This document shows, piece after piece, positions 46,701 to 58,700 of a DNA stretch of 64,000 nt (positions are counted from its first letter, which is position 1; each line of letters begins with the position of its first letter). This DNA comes from Takakia lepidozioides (taxonomy: Eukaryota > Streptophyta > Takakiopsida > Takakiales > Takakiaceae). The notes under the pieces were generated by a model. That model did no database searches. It had not been told where the DNA came from and saw only the letters and a list, made by a program, of their open reading frames with translations. The stretch spans positions 32,612,001 to 32,676,000 of the forward strand of contig CM060731.1 in the NCBI GenBank assembly GCA_030704615.1. The letters are read 5' to 3'. The position numbers and the translations under genes were made by a program.

Positions 46701-49700
46701 CCAAAATTATCGAAGGCCTGCACAGTCGTAGTGTCTGTCAATCATATCGATGTCAACATTCTAGTTTTCTCTCTAAGTAAGGCAATCAAGAAGCTGCAAA
46801 ATGGCAGAGCGGTGGACATTTCAGGACTTCAGAGTGAATTCATCAAGCATGCTGCACCTACTTTAGCCCCTTTTATAGCTAACCTCTTCAATGAGGTGGT
46901 GCAACGGGGCTTTCCAACAGAGTGGACAAAGAGCATCACCCACCCACTTTTTAAGAGCGGTGACAGGCTCGCACCGACAAACTATCGTACTATCATGGTG
47001 TCCTCATTACTTGCTAAACTGTTTGGGGCAGTAGTGGCCATGGAACTGGATGATTGGGCTGAGTACTCTCGCATTCGTGCTGAGGGACAGGCTGGTTTCC
47101 GTCGAAACTGATCCACTATTGACCACATCTTCACTCTTCAAGTTATGGTGGAAAGTGCACGCTATGACAAAAGAATGGTCTATGTTTGCTTCTAGGACTT
47201 TCACAAAGCCTTTGATTCAGTTCCTCGGGACCTTCTCTTCCAACGGCTCCATAGAGTGGAAGTCCCTCCAGACATCCTTTGTGCCATCTCTTCTATGTAT
47301 GAGATTGTCACTGGCATGGTCAACGTCGCTGGTGAATTCTCAGCCGAGATCCACAGCAACATTGGAGTCAAACAGGGCTGCCCCCTTTCACCTACCCTGT
47401 TCGGGATCTACATTGACGCCTTGGAGAATTACATATCAAAAAACCGTGGGGTTGGGGTCCCATTGGATGGGGGACCAACCCAATCAGATCTCCTCTATGC
47501 TGATGATGTTGCCCTTTTGGCACAATCCCCGGTCTTTCTGCAACGCCATCTCAAAATTTTGGAACAGTTCTGCAAAGACTATGGGATGCAGGTCAATCTT
47601 AGCAAGACCAAGATCATGGTCTTCAATGGCCAGGCTGATCGTAGATTCATCTTCAACCAGCAGGAAATTGAGATTATGAAATCATACTGGTACCTAGGTA
47701 TGGTTATCCACTCCCCCAAGTTTCACTTTGCAGCCACTGCCTTGGACAGGTTGACTAAAGGTAAGGCGGCCTCCGTCCGCCTTCAGGCCAAATGCAAGCA
47801 AATACATCTGCAGCATCCCCCGACCAAAAAGTGGCTGTTTGACACCGTCGTCAGCCCTGCTACCATCTATGGTTGTGAGTTCTGGGCACCTGGTGTCCCT
47901 GTCTCCTGGTGGGAAAAGAATTTGGAACCATTACAGTCATCTTTTCTCCAAGCAATGCTTGGCGCCAGGAGCACAACTCCATCTCAGATCCTAGGTGCAG
48001 AGTTCGCATGTGTACCATTGCAATCCGAGGCCCTCTTCAGGCTTACAATCTTTCTCCATAGATTGCAGGCCCTTCCACCCAAAGGGCTAGTGGCAAGGGC
48101 CCTCACAACATCTATGAGGCTCAAAGCTGCAGGTTTCAGGAACTCCTGGTATGCTCGAGTGGACAGTTTATTTCAACGTAACGGACTTTCTACTGCTTTC
48201 GTATTACCAATGAACCCAGATGAGGTGGACATCACATCCAGACATGACCGCAACAGACTCATTCGGAGAGAGCTTATGGAATTATATGTCAAGAGAACTT
48301 GGATGCTACCCAATCTCACGACAAAGCTCCACTTCTATCGAGAGACATTCTTGGTGCTCCGCGATGATAGAATCTTGAGACCAAATTACCTTTCAGCACC
48401 CTTATCTCCTTCCCTCTTGAGGGCATTGGGGCGGTTCAGGGTGGGTTCCCACAACCTACGGATAGAGACTGGTAGATGGGAAAACCTGCAACGGGAGGAC
48501 CGCCTATGTCCAGCTTGCATAGGGCGCAGCAAGGAAATTGAAACTGAAGAACACTTCTTCTACTGCCCTCTATACTACGAGATCCGTGGGAGATTTCACT
48601 GTTTATTCAGTGGAACCCAAACTCTCACTGATGTCTTTCACTATGAGGATCAAAAATGCGTGGCAGCCTACCTACACGAGGCCTTCACCCTTAGACAATC
48701 GCTAGAACATTAATTGTGGTTTCTGGATTTGTTCCTCTCTCATGTTTTCTTCCATTTTGTCCCATAAGCTCTACGAGCTTTCCGTGGACGTTATAAAGCA
48801 CCATTTCATTTCATTTCATTTCTCTTTAGAGGACAAGACACTACTATTCAAATTGTAATGGTCAACCTAAATTTCCATATAAAGAATTTGGTTTTACTCC
48901 ATAACAGGAGATTCTACCTGGAATATGATGTTTTGAATTATCTGACCAGGCCTGAGACAATTGTCCAGCGAATCACCGTCCTTTAAGGTGGCAGTTGCCA
49001 GCGCTCCAGGTAATACTGCAGATTTTCAGAACACGCAAGCAGAATTGAGGCACAGGGGAAATGTATTTCAGTCAGTGCAAAGAGTTGCAGGATAAGTACT
49101 GAGCCTGTTCAAGGAAAGAGAAGGGAACCACTTTGAAGGACTGTGGAGATAGTATAATTGTTTGAACATGTTAAATAGAATACATGGCAATCAAATAGAG
49201 GGTGGGGAGATAGTATAATTGCTTGAACATATTAAATAAAATACAGGGCAATCAAATAGAGGGTGGCCTGGAGTGAATAGGCAGGCTAGAGATAACCAGT
49301 TATTTCAATTGAGGCCACCAAAGCGCTGGAAATGTAGATCCGGAGGCTGGCCTCATAGGTTGGAATGATTGGTGTCAAATCTCCTCCACTTACCTCAATT
49401 TTCTGCATTGAGTCACTAAACGCATGAGACTTGTAACATTCCATGTGGCAATTTCTGCATCTGATCGTTGGAAATCATCTTTTGTTTACAAATGGTGCAG
49501 GTCCTTGAAGACTATCACAACACCAGTGTACATCTGTTTAATATATGGCAGATACAAGTGCAAGGGTACGAGTTGTTTTCCCAACCTTTATACAACTCAC
49601 CTGAAACACAAGACTTAAGTTGTCATTTGTCAAAACAGTGAGGTCCTTGGCTATTGTTGATGAAATCTGGAGATGTTGGCCACTGGCATCCCACAGTTCG

Positions 49701-52700
49701 CATTGAACGTCCTCTGGGACACTTAGAAATTCTACCGCGTTTCCAAACTCATCAGATCTTGAAAGATAGAGAGGATGATCCAGCATCCCTCCCAGCCTGC
49801 AAGAGTTTCAGAAATCAGTCTTTATTTGTAGCCCTGATATGGAGAGGGCAGAGTACAATTGACAATTGCAACATCCCAACGATTGGGTCAAGAAAATGGT
49901 TGCACAATCAAGCCTCATATTAGAAGCGTAGAAAGTACACTGCTTTTTATTAACATAAGCCTACAGAAAGAAGATGAGAAGAAGAATAAGAAACTGTACT
50001 ATGCAGACAATGTGTCATTTCCTCATGATTCAGATTGCATTCTGCTTCATAAGAGACCCTCATGGATCACAAGCAAGTGGATAGTGTCAGAAGTTTTGAG
50101 ATACTCACCTGGCGTAGCCTTTCAGTTTACGCCCATGGTGGTGTCTGTTACAGTCGCTAACGTGACTGCACAAGTTCCAGGTGTCTACTTTATCAGATGC
50201 CACCACATTGAGGCATATTGCTGCTGGAGTCACGTCGCAGTATTTTGCACTTTCCTGTCATCACATCCAACAACACTCGTCAAGTCACATGAGAAATGGG
50301 CTGATTCTGACAGAGGGCAGGTCACTGGAACTTTTAACACAACGGAATGGAAGTCAGTCCAAACTTGCAAAAGTGCTCATGCATGGACGAAGACCACTCG
50401 GTCACAGGATTTCATTGACTTAGGATAGCAATGAGAACATGATGTGTTTTTGACCCTGCTCTCTAGTCATCTACATTTGTGTGTGATTGTTCCCGTTTGT
50501 CTGTGGAGAGAAGAATTTTCTTATTTCATGGTGTTTCAGAGGAAGTGTTGAGTTTATCCAGAGAACAAATAGCTCACCAGTGAGAAAATGAAGAAGTATG
50601 CACCCATTTTTCTTAGGACATTTCCCAAAGTATTGTCAGTACTGAAGCAATAAAGGCCCTTCACATTGCGCTTGGTACACGCCTTCACTGTGCTGCTGTA
50701 TATCAGCTCTGCTTTGTCCTTTTCGCGCTTATTTGCATCCTCTCCTCGGACATTCTTCAAGAATTTGACAACCAGCTTCACATCCATAGACTCGGGAAAA
50801 ATTGTTCTCTGCTCTGTTCTGCATGTAGGCACAGATTTGGATGTGCCAGGTGTGTGTGTTGCACCTGGTAGACAACTTTTCGGCCTCACCACAGCAATGA
50901 GCTCGCTTGGTAAGGCAAATCCAGCTTTGACATTATACTCCGTCGGAAGTCCCTGTTTGGAAAAGAAATTCTATTGCAAGTGACTTGTGGGCCCACCTTG
51001 GAAGATAAATACCGTTGCATTCTTGAATTACAATAGCTACAGCAGATCTGCTGTGAGGATGATAAACAAGTGGTTGATACTGCACCCCGGTAACAAGCAA
51101 CAACAGATGTTGAAGACCAACCTGAATTGGATATGAAGTTTTGGAAAACAAGTTGGTAGGAAAGTAAAACTGACCCTATCAACATCAAACTTCATCACTT
51201 CATCTGCATTTAGCAGCTCTAGAAAGGCAGGAGACTTGTTATGCATCTTTTCCTCTTGTCTTCTCCACGTACTTTCGTCGATTTTCTGAGTCTGTACTCA
51301 CAAGATAGCGCAATCTGATCGGCATAATCTTCCAACACACATCAATGCTGCCTAGTTTGAATACAATATGAAGCATGCAAACTAACTCAAAATAAAGTTA
51401 TGCAGGTAGTAGACTGATTGGGGATTCTGCTAGCTATGAATAATTATGGCAGCAAGACTGATACTTCACTGCAGATATCTGTTGTTACCCGTCACTAGAA
51501 ACAAGAATGAAAACACCAGAAGTCAAGGGAATGTAGAAATACCTTCTCTGAGAAGAGAATATCTAGTGGAAATGCCCTTGACATTCCTAAATAGAACTTT
51601 GGGTCCTGATCGTCTGTTGAACTGCTCCCTTGTGATGCGGGCACATCCATGGGTCTATTAAGGGCCACATAATGGCTTTATGGAGATATTTAAGATAATG
51701 GTTTCTGAGGTGACTACAAGGAGTGACAGACAGAAGAAATGAAATGAAACTTTAAAGAAAAGTAACCTTATACCATCCACGGTAAGCTCAAAGAGCTTAA
51801 GGAACAGAAGAAAGCAGAATACAGAAAGAACTGGCGCCCTCAACAAGCAGCTCAAAGATAACTCTCATGCACATCTGCTGCCAACTATTTCTGAAACTTT
51901 ACAATGTCTACAGGGGTCCTGCAGGGCCCATGGGCCAAAGTGGACCAACAAGAGAAGTAGAATTGCATCCACGGAGAGAGACAGAGAAAAGACAGTACCT
52001 GCATATGATCCATATTTCACCTGGCATCATCAAGTAAAACTCGTCAGCCATTCTAGTATATCTTCATATGTCAAATCTGTAGCAGAAATGTCTTGGTTCT
52101 CTGCAGGATATTTACTTAGCACTTATATGCTTTATATGCAGCAAATAATTTGGCTAACTTTCCAGTGCAAGAAAGCATGTAGAAGCTGAAACGTGATCTA
52201 CACACCCTCCTACTTGCACTCAACCAACCTGAAAGCTTCAATCTCGCATTCAATCTCACACTCAATATCCCACATTCACTTTTCTGCCAACATACACAGT
52301 TGTTTGCAGACGTGCATGTATTCACCTCATGCATAGTGCGTAGGATGGTTTTTTGCTGCATACCTGGCGATTCGCAGAGACCCTCACATACAAAGCACTC
52401 CACAGTAACATACAGCTGATTGTCACTCTGTAGCCCTGGGAGACCCTTCAGAAGCTTCAATCTGATTGGACCTTTCTTCTTGTCCTTCACCTTCCAAGAG
52501 ATGTCTCTTGTCTTCATGTTATAATGTACGCTGAAAACTGCAGTGACGGCGGCCATGTTACTGCTAGCAAGCATAGTCCATCTGGTAGGAATTGGAGGTC
52601 AAGTCTTACATTCTGATGGCAAGTAGTTGTATGTTTCATTATTACTCTCTCAATAACCAAACCCAACTCTCTGTTCTGTTTTGTCCCATGAGCCCTTGGG

Positions 52701-55700
52701 CACAGTGGATGCTAGTGTTCTCTTTCTATTGACAGAATAAATCTGTTTTTGTTCTTCTGTGGATGTTGCATAGTTGCTTACTTGATTATTGAAGTAAATA
52801 TTGGTTTGTCCTACCCTGTCCCATGGGCCCTTGTGGCTTCCGTGGACATTCCAGTTTTTCCTGCAGTCCCAGTTTCCTGGTGGGAAAACAATATGAAACC
52901 ATTGCAGTCATCTTTCCTCCAAGCAATGCTTGGCGCCAGAGGCACAACTCCATCGCACATATTGAATGCAGAATTCGCCTGTGTGCCACTCCAAACTGAG
53001 GCCCTCTTCCGGCTTACAATTTTCCTGCTAGGTTACAAGGCCTTCCCCCCAAGGGGCTTGTGGCCAGGGCCCTCACAACATCTATGAGACTCAAAAATGC
53101 AGGCTTCAAACAATCCTGGTATTCCCGTGTGGATACCTTTTTTGAACGCCATGGACTCTCTATAGCTTCACTTATGCCAGTGAACCCAGAAGAGGTGGAA
53201 ATCACATTCAGGCATGACCGCAACCAACTCATTAGAAAGGAGCTCATGGAGTTACATGTCAGGAGAACTTGGAAGTTACCCAACCTCACAACAAAGCTCC
53301 ATTTCTATCGAGAACATTCTTGGTTCTCCGGGATGATAGAATCTTGCGGCCCAATTACCTTTCGGCCTCTTTATCTCCATCATGAGGGCTTTGGGATGGT
53401 TCAGGGTGGGCTCCCACAACCTACGGATAGAGACTGGCAGATGGGAAAACCTGCAGCGGGAGGACCGCCTATGTCGTGCTTGCACAGGGCGCAACCAGGA
53501 AATTGAAACTGAAGAACACTTCTTCTATTGCCCCCTATACTATGAGATCCGTGGGAGATTCCATTGTCTATTCCGTGGAACCCAATCTCTCACTGAAGTC
53601 TTCCACTATGAGGATCAGAAATGTTTGGCAGCCTACCTGCACGAGGCATTCACCCTTAGACAATCACTCGAACAATAGTTCTTTTCTCTGACTCTGGTTT
53701 TCCTATTTTCTCTCATGTTCTTCCTTCCATTTTGTCCCATAAGCTCTATGAGCTTTCCGCGGACGTTATAAAGCACCATTTCATTTCATTTCATTTCTTC
53801 TTACCTTCAAGGTTGATGCCCAACTCTTGCTTGTTGTGGGGCTGGGTGATGTAGATGGTGGGGTTCTTGTCATCAAAGGTTGCCCCTTCATCGAACCTTT
53901 CATGTGACTCACTGACCCACTTGGAGAAATCACCACGCAAGTGCTCAGGTGACAATGTCTTGCCTTCCTTCTTAATCACCACAATCACATCTGCAGCATA
54001 AAATGTTTCCATCACAACGGTAAGCACACAAAAACTAACAACACATAATACATTGCATGTTCATACAGAACTCCACCAGATTTTCTCAATTCCAACAATA
54101 ACAATAAATAGACTTACCTTTCCTTTCTGACTTGGATGAGTCTTGCAAAAGACCAAGAGACAGAAGGGCCTCCGTGAAAGGGTGCTTCCCTACCAAATCC
54201 ATCTGCAGTAACAGAGACCACATGTGCTTTTAATAAGATTCGCAATGTCGTAGTCATACCTGGAGAATACATGCCACAGCTATTGAGATGCTTTACATAA
54301 ATTGATTTCTGCTTCTACATGATTGTGAAAATGATGTGACAGTGGATGCTCAACAAATCTATACAGAGACATAGAGACACGAAATCTACATTCACTGACA
54401 GGAATACCATGGACTGTCTGAATTGTATCCAGAGGCTTTTGATCTGACAGCAGCCATTCTAGACCACCAAATGCCACACTAATAGTCAGGATGAAATTTC
54501 TATTGAGCGTCAGACATTGTAGCACTCACTTTGGAAGTGGTAGGCACAAATCCAGCATCAACATCTGCAAATAACAATCATTCCACCCACAACATCAGCA
54601 TTCTCTGATATCAATATGCATACAAACCTGAAGTCATGGAACAGTTGGAGGTGAAAGAAGTCTTAGAAAAGGAACTCTTCATCCTTGACAATTTCTCTTC
54701 TTAACTAGTTGGCATTATTTTGACAACTCACCAATAAAAGCTTTCACTCGCTTAAAACATTGTTGGGGAACTTCGTGTGCCTTTGGACCCTTCTTTGGCT
54801 CCATGAATGGAAGCCTCTTCTGTAACACCACAAAGTGCACATTCGTCACCCTTGGGTGGTTGTGAGTCCATGTAGTTCTATTACGAGACGGTGTTTGAAA
54901 CCAGATTGCATGGGCAACTTCCCCCCTGGAAAGCCTAACAAACTGAACCATTTACATACTCAATGTCACCATGTGACTTGCGCCCACAGGGTTTAAGAGA
55001 CGTACTCCTCTGGCATCTGGCAGTAGCCTCCCCAGTCTTCGGATGTCAATTCGAGAGAATGTCTCGAACTCCTCTTGATGGGGGGATTCCTTCCTCAGTT
55101 TAGTTAGTATAGAGTCAATCGCTTCCTTCCCCTGCAGGTACATACTACTTCATGTGATGCTTACATCATAACGTCCCAGTAGGTTTTCAGTATTCCTGAT
55201 CCCAACTTGGACCTTATTTCAAAAAAAAATCCTTCATGTGCTGGAGCACATTCTCAAGCATCTAGCAGCTACTGGTGCTGATTAGTGGTTGCACCTTTGT
55301 GATTGGAAAGTAGTGACAGGTAATACGAGCATTTGCTTTGTCTAGTTTGCCTCCTGCATCCAAACCAGTAGAACTTTAGAAATGATAGAGATGTGGGATT
55401 GAGAGAGGAGGAACAGGGAAATTTGGTGAGCCAACAACAGATTTTGGAAGCCCAAGGACCTGTGGGAAGTAGACGATAACATTGGGAGACATAAGGGGTA
55501 GAGAGTTGCACAGTCCACTGTCAGACCACCAAAAATGAACCTGCTTAAGTGTAGATAGTAGTTTGATTTCTTGAAATAGGTACGCTTCACAACTGAGAAG
55601 TAATCAAACATAAATATATGGGATATAAGGTAAGAAATACCAGAAGCTGGGTTGTATGTACCTGTTTGGTTTGATTTGATGTCTTTCGTTTTCGTGAATT

Positions 55701-58700
55701 GTAGCTGTAGAACATATGGTTTGCCATTTCCGGTGAGGGAATTGGTCACTGCCACTTCACCACCCACCACTTCTGCCAGATCTAGTTTATTTACCTGGAA
55801 GCAAACCTGGCCACTATCAGAAGTGAAGTCCACAATGTACACCAACTAAGAGAAACTTCAGGCACCCAAAGGAGAAACGTGCTGGTCTCCAATCAGATCA
55901 GTGCCCCGAAGCCTAAAATTCCAGGAATTTTGTTCTAGTTGGACCAATATTCATCCTACATCGCTGAAGCAGTCTCTCAGTTTTATTCAACTAAGAGTCC
56001 TGGTTCTGAGCGACTGGTGGCACTACAGCAGCACAAAGCAACTTCGTATGCAATCAGAAACAGGGCATATTAGATGACTAGGCACCAGTCAAGTCAATAA
56101 CCTATCCACAGAAAAAGCACTTAGTTACTCATAAAGTAGGAGTACGCACCATGATCGTCACCGGAGTTGCAGTCCTGCCAGACGAGCCTCCCTCATCATT
56201 CTGACAAAGTGGGGTGCAGAGTTTGGTCGTATGATAACATAAAAGTCAACACACCTGTCCTAACCAACCTTTCTAGCATGGCGAAAAGCAGAACAAGGAA
56301 GAAAACCAGGGGTCGCAACTTAACAAACAAAGGTGGTTGACATGGAAACAGACAGGGAAAAACCATCACTTGATATTACCTGAATGTATGGGAAGTAGTA
56401 GTCCTTCAGCTTGCGCCGCACTTCCTCAACTTTCCATTCCAAGACCTGCTGATTAAGATCTGTAATCTCCACCTGTCATAGTGGTACTAAGTGTTATTTG
56501 TCAAACCATGATAAAATTTCTTCATAAAGAATGTCTGGGTGGAGCCTCAGGCAGAGAGGGAGACATGAAAAACTCTAAAGTGCTTACGCAGTGTCCTACT
56601 CAAAGGCATCCTCAATAATGGTCTCTCTTCAGACAGGACTTAATGTTCTTGTATGTTACCTTTATCTTGGGGTTGGAACTTCTTGAACTTTTGTACCTTT
56701 GACTCCCCGCATTCAGAAGGTGCTTGAAAGGGTACAAAAACCTCTTTGAAGGGGTATAAGCACTGAGTATGGAATTTAAGGTACAATGGGTAGCGTATAT
56801 TTTCACCATATGGATGAGAAAGAAGGTCAGAAAAGCATGAAAAGACACAAGTTTTAATACGTCCACAGGCAGCTCACAGAGCTTATACCATCAGGAACAT
56901 AAAAGTGGGGAAACCAACCACACAACCATGAAGCTACAATTCGTCCTCGAGTGATTCCCTAACATAGACAGCCTCTGGTAGATTTGCCAAAGGCATCTCT
57001 GATCCTCATAATAGAAAAGTTCTGCCAGTAGTAGTGACCCCAAAGTTCACAGTAGAGAGAACAGCAAAGGAAGAATTCTGTTCAGTCTCAATGTTCAGCC
57101 TGCCTGTTTAGCCCAAGCAGAGCATAGGTGTTTGGCAGGCTGCAGCATGTCCCATCTGCCAGTCTGGATCCTTGGGATCTCACCATGCATTGACCCAATA
57201 ACCTTAGAAGAGATGGAGATGGAGATGGAGTTGTAGACAAGTAGTTTGGCCCTAAGATAATGTTCTTTCTCAGGCAATGAAGGTACATGACTCTGTTGAT
57301 GGGGTGCAGCCAGTCTTGTCAATCTCTGCAAGGGACACTCTTCTTTGGAGTTTGCGGTCAGACTCCATGCAGTATAAGTTGGAACATGTGGAGTTGGGAA
57401 GATAAGTCTACAAGTGGGCATAAGATGATCCCTGCCATGTCAGTCTCTGCTGCCCTAAGGCCTCACAAAGATGTCTTTGTGTGCCAGTGACTTTTCCGGA
57501 CAGAACTATAGTCTATGGTATGCATTTTCCATGAATATATTATTCTTCATTGTAGGTCTACAGAACAATTCAAACGCACTCTATGAACATGATGCTTGCC
57601 TTTGTAAAGCTTCCATGGGGTGACAAATTACACTCTTCTTCTGTTGGACTACGAAATTCTCCCCCCGTCTGGAACCACAAGTCACGAGCAACATAGAATA
57701 GATTAGAAAGGTTGCTATGCCATGACAATATTATGAACTTGGAGTTGCTTTCCAGAAAGATGATACTTCATAGCTCTTTGAAAAAGGGTACCCGACAATT
57801 TCTCATGGTGATTCAGTAGAAGTAATCATGCAGGATGACTCAGGGGCCAGTTCAAAACTATAAAAAGTTTATAGCAAATATTGAATTCGGTAACAGCGGA
57901 CAGCACAACCTTCCAGGCACTTCCAGCCTTGACTTCATTCTGCAGCGCATCCCTTCCCAAATGTAGGACAACCACTCTTCTGGATACCGCTGTTTTTGAG
58001 GACACTGTTATGCTTCTGCAGCAGCATAGAAGGACAGGGCACCAATAATTAACCTTCAAGATGTTTTTAGGAACAAAGTGACGTAAAAGTAATATCTTGA
58101 ATTCAGTCCACCAAGCTTGTTCCAGTAGATTCATTTCAAGGTTGACAAGCTTATGCTTTAATCCACTATCTGACAGGCTGATGGGGAAGGGGAAAGTGGG
58201 CCGTGACTCACCCTCCAAGATGCAATCCAGCACCAATCCCTCCAAATCCATACATTCCGAAGTGTGGCTGCAAAAACCAAATTCCTCATCTGTCACTTAT
58301 GGAAAAAACTCTCTCTATAACTCCTTTACTGTACCTGGCAGTTAAAACTTCGGCTCCATTCATGCAGACACAAGAACCTTTTCTGTTTCTTTATGCCAGT
58401 GCTTTGCACTGTAGATGACAAATATATATGTAGTATAGAGTGACCACAGCATCTCTGAAACATGGGCTTCTCAAGGTTGTGTGCAATCTACACCAACTTC
58501 AAACCTTCAGGATCACTTACTACAGATTCAAAGCTCATCTGCTGTATAAATATGGGACAGAAAATCCGTTGGATGAGAGTCAACAAGAATATAATTCTCC
58601 GACACAAACACTGTTCCAAGGGAGCATATCCCTGAAACCATGAGTTTTCGAAGGTGGGTGCTCCCTGCAATCCGGGCAAGTTACATACCTTTAGATAGGG

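Noticed and set aside
55160-55260. Missing GMI1-like exon between 55,662 and 55,131
   Set aside because: Candidate borders around 55,165-55,200 give stop codons or wrong phase, so no exon is called.
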